Assembly (NCBI GenBank): GCA_002189035.1
Contig: CM007989.1
Span: 5,611,001 to 5,675,000 of the forward strand
Direction: 5' to 3'
DNA: 64,000 nucleotides
Source: Utricularia gibba
Lineage: Eukaryota > Streptophyta > Magnoliopsida > Lamiales > Lentibulariaceae
The notes below the pieces were generated by a model. The model worked only from the letters and a program-made list of their open reading frames with translations. It was not told where the DNA came from and searched no databases. Numbering within the stretch: the first letter of the stretch is position 1; every line of letters starts with the position of its first letter. A program made the position numbers and the translations under genes. Below are positions 49,019 through 61,800 of the stretch, piece after piece.

Positions 49019-49185
49019 TCTTACCACATAAGCAAGACTCTTACCACATAAGTGAGACTCTTGCTTAGTAAGCAAGACTCTTGCCACGTAAGCAAGACTC
49101 TTGCCACATAAGCAAGACTCTTGCCACGTAAGCAAGACTCTTGCCTATTAAGCAAAACTTTCGCCTATTAAGCAAGAGACTATCC
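49019..49185. repeat. 20-bp tandem repeats at the left MULE end
   Basis: About seven units of the type GCAAGACTCTTGCCACATAA. Each unit is partly palindromic (GCAAGA...TCTTGC). Confidence 0.8.
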
Positions 49186-49472
49186 ATATTGGTAAGAGTT
49201 TATCCCTTTGTTCTGACAAGATCCACTAATTATGCATTCGGTGCTCATGATCCCTTTGCTCGGACAGGATTCATCAATTACGCATTTGGTGCCTGTGATC
49301 TTATAATTGAGAACGGTGGATTTTTTTAATTTTAAAATTAATATAGTACTTATAAAATAAATTAAAAATTAAGTTAATTCAACTATAAATATAGACTTCA
49401 ATCAAAAGCAATTTATTCACTTTTGCAATTCTCAATTGTATTTCTTTCTCCATTGAAAAGTTTGATAACACA

Positions 49473-51590
49473 ATGACATCTACTTCTCTTCCAATACATG
49501 ATTTTGATTCTTCATCTTTTGAATCAGAACATGAGCCAATGCCACTTGGAAACACTGATGAAGATAAGTTTCAAGAAAATTTTGATACTAGTAATCAATT
49601 GCTACGAGTTCCTATTTTACACGCAGAGTGTTTGGGGTATCAGTTTTCATGTAATGCTTTTGAAAGATTGGCTATTTTATTTCAAAGGGGAGAGCCGATT
49701 TTGGCCAATGAATTGCCTACTAAATGAGTATATATGAGCTATGATCTTGATAATCTTGTTCTGGAAATAGGATTGGGATTTAAATCTAAAGAGGAAGCTT
49801 ATTTTTGTGTTTGTCATTGACACATAAAGAAGCATTTTCAGTTTTGTGTCGTTGAAAGTAAATCAAAGCATCCAGTGTTAAAATGCTATTCTGCTTTAGC
49901 AACTCAATGTGAGTTTTATATTCGTCTCTATGAATTGAAGCGAGATGGGATCTGGCAATTCAAAGTTTTTTATCCTCATACTTGTAGAAGTGGAATTGAG
50001 GGAAACAAATATAGAAACATCTCTATAAGTTTCATTGGACGAGATTTGATAGATTATGTTTGGAATATGCAAGGTAATATGATTTTTTATTATTTATTTT
50101 TGATTCAATTAGTATTATTTTTTAAAATTTATTTATTTATTTTAGAGTGACGGTTCGTAAGACAATTGCTAAGATACAAATCAGGTACAATTATATTATT
50201 GATTATGAAAAAGCTTGGTTTGGTGTTCAATATGCATTTGAACTTGCTCATGGATCTTGGGAATCATCAATGAATAAATTGCCTCGTCAGATGTCTGCGC
50301 TCCAAGTGACAAATCCGATGATAATTGTAGAATGGTTTATTTATGATACGCAATCAGATTCAGATCATAAGATTTTTTGGTATGTTTTTTGGGCTTTTAA
50401 GCCTTGTGTAGAGGCATATCAATTGTGTGCCTCGGTCCTTTTAATTGATGCAACACATCTTTATTCACGGTAATACATTATTGATTGCTGTTTGTCGCGA
50501 TGGTGATGGACATATTATACTTGTTGCATATGCCCTTGTGGATGATGAAAATCTTGAATCTTATTCTTAGTTTATTGAGCAATTGGATTATTTTGTTATT
50601 CAACGACAAGCTGGTACAATTATCTCTGATAGATATATGGGTATATTGGACACTGTGAGTTCTAAAGAGGCATTCAGTACTAGAATGCTTCATCATTGAT
50701 GGTGTCTTAAACTTTTTGTGTCTAATTTTAGCAAGTCGGTAAAAAATAAGAAACTGAAAGATTGTTTATATGTGGCTGATGCTACTCCAAATTTGGTGAA
50801 ATTCCAAGTTTACATGAAGTAAATAATGACTTATCAACCAGCAGCAGAATGGTTAAATCGTGTGGAGATTTTGAACATGAATAAATGGGCAAATGCATAC
50901 GATAATGGTAAGCGTCACGGATATTTGACGATGAATCAAATGGAATGCATGAATGGCGTATTCAAACAAATACAAAGATATCCCATATGCAGCATTGTAG
51001 ATTCCACTTTTTATTGAGCTCAAATAATGTTCATTAAAAGATGGCAAGAGATCGCTCATTTCAATTATAATAGAGAGGTAAATTATGTTATTTTTAATTG
51101 CATTACTATGCTATTTTTACTAATTTAAATTTTTTTTTTGTAGATGTTTACATATGAGACAAACTCATGGTTTCATAAACAACAACAAAAGGCAAGTCGT
51201 TATCAATTGTATTATTGGGATCCTGACCGACTTGTAGGTTCTATTTACGTCATCAATAGAAAACATGCTAAGCGGAACCAACAAAATGTTGACTTACAAG
51301 CCCAAACATGTACATGTGGAAAGTGGTTGATCTATCGTCTTCCTTGCGCTCATGCTCTGAAATGTGGGAAAATGTGTCAAATGTCATTAATCAAATGATC
51401 ATTCGAGAATCGACCTTGGATTTGTTACAAATGCAGTATGTTGACAAGGTTTTACAAGATTTAGGCCAAGAAGATGGATGGCCAGAGGTTCAATGGTACT
51501 TGTATCACGATAAACGACGAGAGAAACACGGACGAGGCTGACGTCGTGGCACTCGAATACCAAATGAAATGGATGAATAATGTGTTTTAT
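49473..51590 (+). pseudogene. MULE transposase (MURA-like) pseudogene
   Basis: The order of domains matches plant MULE transposases. An acidic leader (49473-49727) is followed by a MuDR-type DNA-binding zinc domain (FKSKEEAYFCVCH, then CEFYIRLYEL and YPHTCRSGI, 49780-50010). The DDE core follows (LLIDATHLYSR; LLIAVCRDGDGHIILVAYAL; TIISDRYMGI; QMECMNGVFKQI; 50150-51020), and then a SWIM zinc finger CTCGKWLIYRLPCAHAL (about 51308-51358). It ends with RRGTRIPNEMDE near 51578. At least five in-frame stops or shifts (for example near 49819, 50471 and 50697) and AT-rich intron-like gaps make it inactive. Confidence 0.8.
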
Positions 51591-52730
51591 GATTTCTAGT
51601 ATTCTTTTTGTTCTATTTGAATATCATTTTAATAAATTGATAAGTGTGGTAACACTAGGAGGGGTATTTATAGAAGTTTCACCCCCTCCCCTAGCACCAT
51701 CCACCCCCCTCCCTCCCACTATTCAAATTATTTAGCTTCACTCCACGTAGGAAAGAAGGTGCTCAGTGGACAAGAGTGTGCTTAGTGGACAAGAGTCTTG
51801 CTTGGTAAACGAGATTCTTGCTTACATGTAGTGCATTTTATCATTCATGCTGACTCAACGCGAAGTAGCCCAATTTCCTCACTCTTCATAAAAATTAGTC
51901 TACATAACCATTTTTGCCTAGAACCATGTATATTGATGTGAAGAATTTCAAGTGATTCCCTTGCACGAATTTTTCTATTCTTAGTTGTTTCTGATCTAAT
52001 TTGCTTACCGTAAATGCAGCTTTCATAAATTGCATTTGGATTGCTAATGTGAGGAGGGTCTTTGACCATTTTCTTTTAGCTCATTATCTTCAATGTGTCG
52101 AAGTTAATGTGGGCAAATCTCATTTGTTAAGTCCAATCTTTGTGCTCAAAACAACCTTTTAAACACAAAGGGGTAACAACATGAAGATTTAGTGGAAACA
52201 TCCTATTGGATTGCATCTTGACTATAAAAACTACTAGTTCATCCTGATCAGTCAGAGTTAAGGCTCTATTCTTTGTGTGGAAATCATACCCCTTTTCTAA
52301 AAACTGTCCAAGGCTCAACTTGAATGCATCTCCCATCGTCAACTTGGATGCATCTCCAAGGGAGATGGAGCTTCCACGATCCTCATGGATAGTTGAGAAT
52401 GAATTTTGTTGACAACACATGCTATTAATGGCACAGAGTCAAGATACCAAACATTTGAATCCTTTTGTTCTTGTTCTTTAGCCATCAATAGAATGGCTAA
52501 GTACTCAATCAGTATAGACTCACTTTCCTTCACTTCTTCTATAAAGTTGCTCTATTCTTGTCTTTCTTGGTGGCATTCTCAGAAACAATGCCCCAACTTA
52601 TGATAGTTATAGCATTCCTTATTAGCCATTTTCTTCGTGGAATCAGTTTTTGATGTATTATTCTCAGTGCTTCTATTACTATCTTAGCCACCACAACCCC
52701 TTCATTGATTTGATCGTCCTTGAGAGTATG

Positions 52731-54045
52731 TGTTAAGTGTCATTTTTTAAGTATTTATTATATATTATTATGTTCTAATTAAGTATTTAGTCATTTAATT
52801 TAGAATTCATATTGATAAGTATTCTATTTCTTTAGAATAAATCTTATCTTTGTATTTTGCACATATTTTATTATCTTTTTTCATGTACTTTCACCCAAAA
52901 TGTCAAGAGGCAGGTTTTGAGTATTGTAGGAGACTTGCAGAAGACCAAATACTGACGTTTTGTGTCTTGTATGCAACTTGAGTCAATTGTGAGCGGAAGA
53001 CTGACATTAGTCAGGACCCCTGACTTACGACATATTAGAGTTTGCAGTAATGATTGAGTGTTTACTTGCATGCATGGAAAAGTTGGTGGTGCACGCAAGA
53101 TAGAAAGAATGATGAAAGGGGAACAGAATAAGTTAATGCAAGTGGGGAGTGAATTAAAATCAACTTGGAACAGTTGTTTTTGTACCTTCTTTTCACACTT
53201 GTTTTTGCACTTAAAACTTTTGTTTCTTCCTCTCTATCAAAGGAAGAAGAACACCTTAGCTTTCTTTTTCGTTTTCTGTTTTCATGACCCTTAGTGGCTA
53301 AACTCTTTTAGTTTTTAGAAATAGGTTAAGTTTCCTTTCAAGTATAGAGCATTAATCTTGGTTCTTTGCTCAATTCATTCTGGATTTTGCATACTTTCAC
53401 ATGTCTTGTTGCCATCTTTTTGTAAAGTCTTCTAGTCACGGTCCATGAGTAGCAGGCTACTCCTTATGAATTTTGATGAAGAGCAAGGTGAAGAGTACTA
53501 TCTCCAACCCTACCGATTCGATATAAGTAGTGAATTGTTTGTGATCGATGTACTATGACAGTGGACAGGTTGTGACCTCGTATCTGCCTCTGGTAATTGG
53601 CAACAACTGAGTACACACATAGAATTCAATTTTGAAGGCAATTGACGACAATCCTCTTGTATTCTCAATCATCCAAGGGGAAACCACATGAGCCTATTTC
53701 TGTGCCTCCTTATCAATCAGAGTATAAGAGAGAGTAGGCTATTCCTTGCTCCTATAACCAGCTATTCGAAAAGAATCAGTGAAAGCCAAGGCGAGGATAG
53801 ATAAAAGAAGGAAACAAAATCTATTTCCCAAAAACTGCAACCCTTAATCAAGGTCCATTACTTATGTTGTATCTTTTATTTCTGTATTTCAAAAACCCAT
53901 TTTTATTAACCTATGACAATTTGTAAAAGTTTTCTATAAAACACTTTTCGCAAAATTTAACTCCCTGAGATCGACACTTATACTACCCTTTATTGTGTTT
54001 TATGTTTTTCTAAATTAAAATTTGTTGAAAAAACGACACGCAACA
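52731..54045. repeat. Solo LTR (TSD GTATG)
   Basis: A 1315-bp sequence starting TGTTAAGTGTC and ending CGCAACA, flanked by GTATG at 52726-52730 and 54046-54050. It contains CTCCCTGAGATCGACACTT near its end, a type of sequence seen near the ends of plant gypsy LTRs. Internal retroelement sequence is absent. It sits inside the gag of the copia remnant. Confidence 0.88.
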
Positions 54046-54870
54046 GTATGATTGAGTTCTCTCTGCTTTGATCATTTACAAATGAGTTGTTCCAACCAGA
54101 TCCTCTTCCTCATCCATATCCACATCTCCTATTACCACAATTGTTGTTTTGGTTTTTATTACTTCTTCCAGGTTCCGTGGCATTTATATGTATTTTGTTG
54201 AAGCTGAACACTCATCGTCATCTTTTAATCTTTCTTCGTATGCCTGTAATGATCCTGCTAGTTCATCAACTATCATAATAGCAAAATCGTGAGCCTCTTC
54301 AATAGAAACAACGACAAACATAAATTTCTTATCTAAGGACCATGGTATTTTCTCCACAATATATTCCTATATAATTGTCGAAACCCTTCAAACTCAGCCA
54401 TTAGAGTTTGTAGCCTCACCTTTTTCACCTGATCTGCACCTTGAAATGCAGCAATGAGTGAATCCCAAGCTTGTTTGATAGATGTTGCCTCTAAAACATT
54501 CTCGAAAAACTCCTCATTCAAAGCTGGTATATAATCGAAAGACCTTCTTATCCCTTTTCAAGGTTTTTGTATCAGAGATGGTTGTTACTCCAGTTTGTAC
54601 TACTTCCTTTTGTATGCCCCAAAGACAGTTTGCATAAGGATTTTCTAATTATCAAAATTCTCCTTCATTACTAGGGGGACTAGAAAAGATCTTGATCCAC
54701 CTCGATTGTAGTGGTTGGCCATCGTCTTCACTGATAAAAACCAGCTATGATACCAATTTGATGGAAGCCCAATGTGCATATTACGGTATGTTGCACAGGA
54801 AAATAGGAGAACTAAATTGTGACAAACTTGTTTATTCATCAAATGATGTTCCACGGCTCATAGTGATATG

Positions 54871-55816
54871 ACCACCTATTTATACTTTAACTACACAACG
54901 TTTCAAATTGAATGATAGAACCATTTTTTCATGAAACTTATTCAATTTAAATAAGTTACCAATTTTCATCCGTTCCACACAATTTCTTCTTCCGTTCATA
55001 TCTAGCAGTTAATGCTCCAGCGTAATCTCCAATACAAGTGTGAGCTCTTGGAGGCTGTCTTTTGTCATCGCCTTCAAGGCTTTTCACGAATTCTCATTGT
55101 ATATGCCCTCAGCGGTTTGGTTCAGCTGAACTTTCCCTGGAAATTTCTAAGGGGTTTTTCTCCTCCTCCGTAACACGATCTATGGGGGGCGAGGTCGGAA
55201 TGCTCAATCGATGATTCGGATGCTTTTTCCATGCTAAGCTTCAGCCATGGTATGCTTGTGCTTTACTCATAGTCCATATGGAGTGTTCCTGCTCAATATC
55301 AAATTATGCCCAAGCGATCGGAGGTAAATGATGGAACAGTTGGTACGGCACTGAGCATGAGCATCGGATAATCGGCAAACGGTCAATGTCGGGACACTGA
55401 AATGGGATTCGAACGAGAAGTCGATCGGTCCACAATACTTGGGATTGATAAATTGGGGAGCGTAGGTTTGTGTTTGGGAGCATCATCTGAGCATGGGAAG
55501 ATGACAAGGTGTGAGAAAACATCCTAACAATGGGGAAATCCTAAATATTTATAAAACTCAGTCTCCAAAATTCCAAAACTATTCGTAGACCTCCGTTCCC
55601 TTATTTAACTTAAGTTTGAAGTGCACTTCTTTTTATGGCTTTAGGATCCTAAGATTTAAGAGAATATTTGACTCTAATTATAAAACGTAAAACGAGACAC
55701 CACCAATTTTCCTTCCAAGTGCTAACATAGAGAGCTATAATTTACACCACATTGATACAAGTTACAAGATAAAATACTCCACATGAACTTTTAACGGCTG
55801 ATAAATCTAATGGGTT
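54871..55816. other. Spacer between copia LTR and coiled-coil gene
   Basis: Contains the rest of the copia LTR (edge unknown) and a GC-richer patch at 55020-55540 with no recognised protein on either strand. The last part is the 3' flank of the coiled-coil gene. Confidence 0.35.
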
Positions 55817-58800
55817 TCATGGCTCACCAGATCTTAAAGCCTTCTCAAGTTCATCAAACTCCCATTCACCAATTTCTTCTGTGGAGTAATCCTGGTTCAG
55901 CTTCCCAAGTTCAGACTCTATTTCTGCCAATTCAGGTTTCGGGTCGAGTGCGGGCTCCTTCGGCAGCATCTTTTCATGATCATCTTTCCTGGCATGAACT
56001 TCGGTTTCTGATTGTTGTGTATTTTTTCCATCTGAAGGGACCTCACGCTCCTCCTCCAACACCTTAGTGGGATCCTCAATTTCTAGAGTTGGTCTCTCAA
56101 TGGATTCAAATTCCTTGCGAATGTCCTCGATTTTGCCAAGAAGAACTTTAACCCTTGGATCCTCTTTGCTGAATTGCCGCAACCAGAGTGAAACAGATAT
56201 ATTCCAAACACAGTTTCAGAGAAGAATTGTAGAAACACACAAATTTGGAATTGAGCTGATGTACCAGGAGATTTTCCGTTGTTGGGCAAAGAACTGCTCT
56301 CTCATGCTATCAACTACGCTGAATGTTGATATTATCTGAGAAAAAAGGAGGTTTTTGCAATTTGCTATCAACGAAACTCATGGTAAGGCGGGTGCAATTA
56401 TATACAAATTAGGCCTGCTCTTGGTATATCAAAGGAGCAAAGTGAATGGTTCACCTCAGATTCGTATTGAATATACTCTTCCTCAAGATTTCTCCTTGGG
56501 CTTGGAGTTCGTGAATCACCAGTATCCACTTCAGTTGTCAGCGACACACTGCAACAAATTTGGAAATATTGAGGATGCAACTCGTTTACAGCTGGAACAT
56601 ATTTGCAACATGAACCTGGGAGTGTACCCTTCACTTATGCTCTTTAAATTATTCACATAATTCTCGATGCGATCAACCAAAGGCCTCAACTCTTTCTGCA
56701 TCAAATGGGTTCACAAGTGTCTTCAGAAACATAAGATCTTGCACACACAATAAGAAATGAAAAAAACAATAAAAACAAGATCCACCTCATATGAAGAGAG
56801 CAGCTCTAGCACCAAATTAGTGAAGTAGTCCTCATGCCTTTCCAGTTCAGAACTATGAAAGACAGATAAGCCACAATCTAGATGTTATCTCAAGAAGGCT
56901 GAATTGGCTGTTTGATGATGGAATCTCAAGTGCTTCAAAACTCCAAAATTTAGTGATGTAAAATGCTAACATACTCTATCTCTTTCTTCCTGGTGTCCAG
57001 ATGAGAGCATTGGATGGACCAAGTATCCTCCAAAAAATTAATCCAAGTACTGAGAACATCAGCTTCTAGTCGGCTTGAAATAACAGATATTGCAAGTTCA
57101 TCCTCCTTCAACATTGTAGAGCATGTCAGATTAGCAACTAAAAAGCGGCTTAACTGCGGGTAGCTCATAAAATTATCCATCCAATTCGCTAGGAAAGGCA
57201 AGCTAAACCTTATTTTTAAGATGCGCAACAATGTGATCATTAGCTTCATAGAACTGATCCCTCTCTTCCCTTAGAGTGAGAAGACGGGATTGGACAGTAG
57301 ACAAGGCTGCCTTTACCTGCCACATTAAAAATGTCCTTTGTTATCCATTTGTTACCCATAATCATGGAAAATGTTCCATCAGAAAGCTAGTCGGGACTTG
57401 CAATAAACAAGAAATTCTTAAAAGTGTGTGACTGTAATATTTTTACAGAAAGAAAAAAAAATTGAGAATAATCATATATCAGAAAAATCTAAACTCTCAG
57501 AAATGACAGGAGGACAGAAAAGGAGAAACATAGTGATGTTAATGAGGAAGGCACGACATCAAGCACAAATACATTGAATTATTCTACCACTTATCAATCA
57601 AATAAATCTCGAAATTTGAAAATGAAAGTTGTGCAAAAAAACATAAATGTGTGGATTACAAAATTCTGAGCTATACTTATAATTTTTTATGAACTTTTTT
57701 AAAATCCAAAGAGTATCAGTATTCACGAGGGAAAGATCATCATGATTTATTATTGCATTTGTAAAGAGAAGGGATCATCATATTCCAGGAATAGTCAGGA
57801 GATTTTGAAGGTGGGGGTGCATTCTATCATATCTTATATTTGTATAAGGTGAAGAGATGAAAACCTTTTCTAATTTTTCCTCTAGTTCATTCTTCTCCTT
57901 CTCAAGCTCCGAAATCTCAGCTGCGAGCTCCTGAAATACCAAAAAAACAAAAAATTTGACGTTGCATATTGACAATAATAAATCAGTGACAGAAAATGCT
58001 CTAGCTATGCAACAATCAAGCAGCGTTGCAGTTATCTGATGCAGGTATTACATTATATAAAACATAATCTTCCATGTCTTGAACTCCTACATTCTTCACA
58101 AGATATATAAATTCTACAAGAAAAATCCCCCCAGAGTGAAGTTTTTCAAACGGGCTCTATTGCAGTTTCAATGCAAGTGCTTAAGGGCATTCAATATCTC
58201 ATGTATATCTCAAAAATGGGTATGCACAGTATCTTGAGGGGATTTTTGTATGGAGTTGTATATGGCTACTTAACCACTAAATTTACTCCAAACATCTATC
58301 ACCAATGAAATGAAAATATCCACCACAGAAGCCCATTATTTAAATTCTTCAACTACTCTTCTCAGTTACGGGTTCAAATAATCAATACTTAAAATTTTCC
58401 TTCTTCATCAACCCTTCTGGGGGTATTCCTTAGCATGCACCCTGAAATATCTGCTATGCAATGTGCGGTTAATGAAATGAGGATATCATGACGAGGAAAC
58501 AGTTAAAAAATGTGATGTTCAATTTGTACGATAAGATGCAGAAATAATCATGTCAAATGTATCACCTTTTCCATATCGCCAAATTCATTGGCCTTTTTTC
58601 CCCTGAAATTCAGAGCATCTTCCTTTTGCAACCTACAAATGAATCAAGAAAAGAACACCAATGTAAATTTCGTTATATTTTGATTCTCAGACCCATAATC
58701 CATTAGGGGACCACACACATTTTATTTTCATCTGCAGTTTCCCTATAACCAGCATTTGACCAACATTTGTGCTATGTTCAACCACAAAACCAATTGTGGA

Positions 58801-61800
58801 ATGGTCCAGCACAATGCCCATAACGATACTTTACTGTATTGCCATTGATGACTAATATTTTTATTTGCCACTTGATAGAATATTTTTTGAAACACCGAGC
58901 AATTAATCTTTTATGGAAAAACATAGTTTATTCATGCTTTTAAATTAGAAAACCCATACAAAGGGCCACACGCTCAAAAGTAATGTGAAATTCATGTGGT
59001 GTTGAAGGCCAAAAAGATGGTTTATAGAGGCTTACGGTTAACAGGCAGTTTACCTGCTATCCGAAATGCGCTTCTCTGCTTTTGAGGAAGAGCTTGCCAA
59101 TGATGCAGACAAGACCTTTAGTTTATCCACCTGCCAAAGACTTGATTTATGTATGGAGATCATCAAACCAAAGTATGAAGCCAATAAGACTTCAGTGACA
59201 GCTTATTGAAGACAAATGCAGCACACTTATCAGGATATTACAACCAGTAAAAAGAAACATGAGAAGTCAAACACTGATCTAATACACAACTGTTTACCAA
59301 ACCATAAACAGAAAAAATAAAAATAAATCATCAGTTCCTATCACCAAAAAATATTTAATCGCCCAAGTACAAACATTAAAAATAAACAAAAGCCAACAAA
59401 AATCTTATACTACCCAATATAGGTTGATATCAGTTCCCCAAATATACCTTTTGCAAATGAATTTCACCTGTGTCCCCATGTTTAAGTGCTTCCTTTTTTA
59501 GCAAAAGCCCTTCTATTCTGGAACATAGTCTGATACGTTTAGATGCTTCTTTCAGAGCCTAATAGAATGAAGCAATGAAATTTTGGTCACTGACTTCCCC
59601 TTCGCAATAGATGATTATAAGAACAGAAATTTCATAATGAACTGTAAGAAACATGATGCATCAATCACACATCTCGAAAAAGTTAAAGAGCATAAAAGCA
59701 AACAAGATAACAAACAAAAGCAAACCAAATGCTTATAGCAGATGTAATAACGAACTCAGGCACCTAAACTAAACACAATAAAATTATCATACATATAAAG
59801 CCCATGAATAACAGGAAGCTAACAGAAATTATCCACCTCAATTTTTAAATCTAGTTTCAAGGGTGCTGTGGAAATTATATTTCCTTCTTGAGTATCTACT
59901 TCTTTAAAGTTATCCAATTGTTTCCTCAATGATATAACTTCAGCGTCAATTCTGCATGGAAGCATTGATTACAAACAGAAAGTGAGTAACATTCACTCTT
60001 CAGAAAGAGGTGCAATGTCAGGTTGGAAAATCTACCATAGTCAGTCACCTAAACAGAAGAATCCAAAGACTAGTTATAAACATTGTTTCTCATAGACAAA
60101 CATGCATACCTTTAACACATCCCCCTGGGATAACAATGCACGTAGAAAAAACAAAACTAAAAAGGGGTATTCCACCTTTCACTTTCAATATTGATTTTCA
60201 GTCCTGTAATAGCTCCCTCAACAAACTGCAACAGTTCTTCTCTCTTGACCTATGCAACCAACAATCAAGCAGCAACATAAGTTGGCTTGTATTTACTGTA
60301 TTCGCAATGTAAGTGATTTCTGTCCAAATATCATGGTGCACAACTAATCTCAGCATATGCGAATCATACCATCATTATTATTTAGCATTTGAAGAGCGTG
60401 GCAGGATATATAAGTGCCAATACAGATTAAATGTTTTCATTTGCAAAAATCAGTTTGTTGCAAACAGATTAGACTGAGAATCAGCTCTTACCAGTACTTC
60501 ATCTTTGTAAGCCGAAAAAGCTTTTGCAAGATCTTGAATGCTGCTTACTATTGCATTATGGACTTCTCTCCCTCCAAGCAGACAGAAACTGCAGTTGAGA
60601 ATATAAGAAATACTCAATTCATTCATATTTTTCCACCAAGTTGCCATTCAAGTATACTTCCCAGTAGTCCTTTCAACAGTAACAATAGCTAACCTGAACA
60701 ATTCAAGAAGCAAAGCAACTTCATCCTCATTTGGGGGTTCAAGAATCTAGATGAGAAAAAGAGTTCAAAATGAAGCTTGGGAAGTTCTACTTTAAGTGGC
60801 AGAAGGGAAGCTGCTTTAGAAACACAGATTAATGCAACGTTTCAAGTTCAAGAAATAAGTATTTAAAGAAGTATCGAAATCATATATAAATTCCGTGAAG
60901 GAAAATGCACTTGTGTAGTCTAAAATGAATCTTAAATGACAGTGTGGTGGAAGCATTACATCCAATTACAGTCTCTACTTCCAGAATAACCGAAACAAAA
61001 CTCATAATAAACAGGATTCATCTTCAACAAAGGAGGAGCAATCATCAAATGTTGCAGAAATGTATTTACTTACCATGCATATTGTTATTCCTTCCAAAGC
61101 CTGGCTATAAAGGAAGACATCACGAAAACTCAGTGGTTGTCCCACCATATCTGAATCATAGTACAGCACCTGCGAATTTTCAAAGGCTGAGAAAATACAA
61201 GTGTGTTCTTGAAAGAGTTTGATGAACCAAATATACGTCTTTCAACTGCTTTCTTGTGTTTTAAGTAGTGATGAGCTAAACAATTTATTGCTAGGATCAT
61301 AAGCTGACCATGGAATGCCTCCTAGGATCTTCTGAATCTTCAGCATGTTGTTGCCGTCCAACACTCTTTCTATCATCTTGAAGTGTAACACCAGAAGGTT
61401 TTTCAAGTTCTCTAATAACAGATAACCATCTTCTCATCAACTCAGTTCTCTCAGTCCCTCTGCACGAGATGGAAGCCTCTTCTAACCTTTTCACTGTCTG
61501 CTTAAAGCTCCTGATATTCTTACCACCCTGAGCATTGTTAGGAGGTGGGTGTTATAAATTCTAGCATAAATCATGAAAAAGAGGGAATTCACATACTAGA
61601 TCATCAATGTATTGATGATCTTACCATTAGATAACCAACAGAAAGAGAATATAGACTGTGGCTAACATGCATAGGTTACACAATAACTAAGAAGATACCA
61701 TAAAGAAGCACTTCAAAACTCCACAAACCATAAGAGAGACAATCCTCCTATCATTTTTTTTAATATACAAATTTTCCTACCACATTAATAAAAAGTTTAC

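Larger units (their letters stand above)
49000..51850 (+). mobile_element. Mutator-like element (MULE), inactive
   Basis: A transposase remnant flanked by related sequences in opposite orientation. The left end (about 49019-49185) is a run of about 20-bp units reading AAGCAAGACTCTTGCCAC. The right end (about 51765-51832) has the inverse words, CAAGAGTCTTGCTTGGTAAACGAGATTCTTGC split over two units. The edges and target duplication are not exact. It lies within the copia integrase. Confidence 0.65.
47690..54870 (-). mobile_element. Copia retrotransposon remnant broken by later insertions
   Basis: Reading down the minus strand: primer site near 54750-54735 (TTGGTATCATAGCTGG); gag start (SNWYHSWFLSVKTMANHYN) and later gag (KQAWDSLIAAFQGADQVKKV) at 54740-54330; zinc knuckle (CYNYHKLGHC) near 52595; protease (SNVWYLDS) and integrase entry (MRFAHINFDTLK) at 52470-52090; integrase core (YFLLFIDDF) near 48880; integrase end (TPQQNGIVER) near 48330; and the integrase-RT linker (FLGYDESSK, KKSHLSRDSVFNEIKSWDW) at 48060-47930. 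Stops are frequent. Gaps are filled by a solo LTR (52731-54045), a MULE (about 49000-51850) and a Tat integrase fragment (48385-48760). The LTR side begins TGATGGAAGCCC at about 54758; its far end is unclear. Confidence 0.8.

Noticed and set aside
49019-49185. CRISPR-like regular repeats
   Set aside because: The units are contiguous with no spacers, and lie at the end of a MULE in a plant genome.
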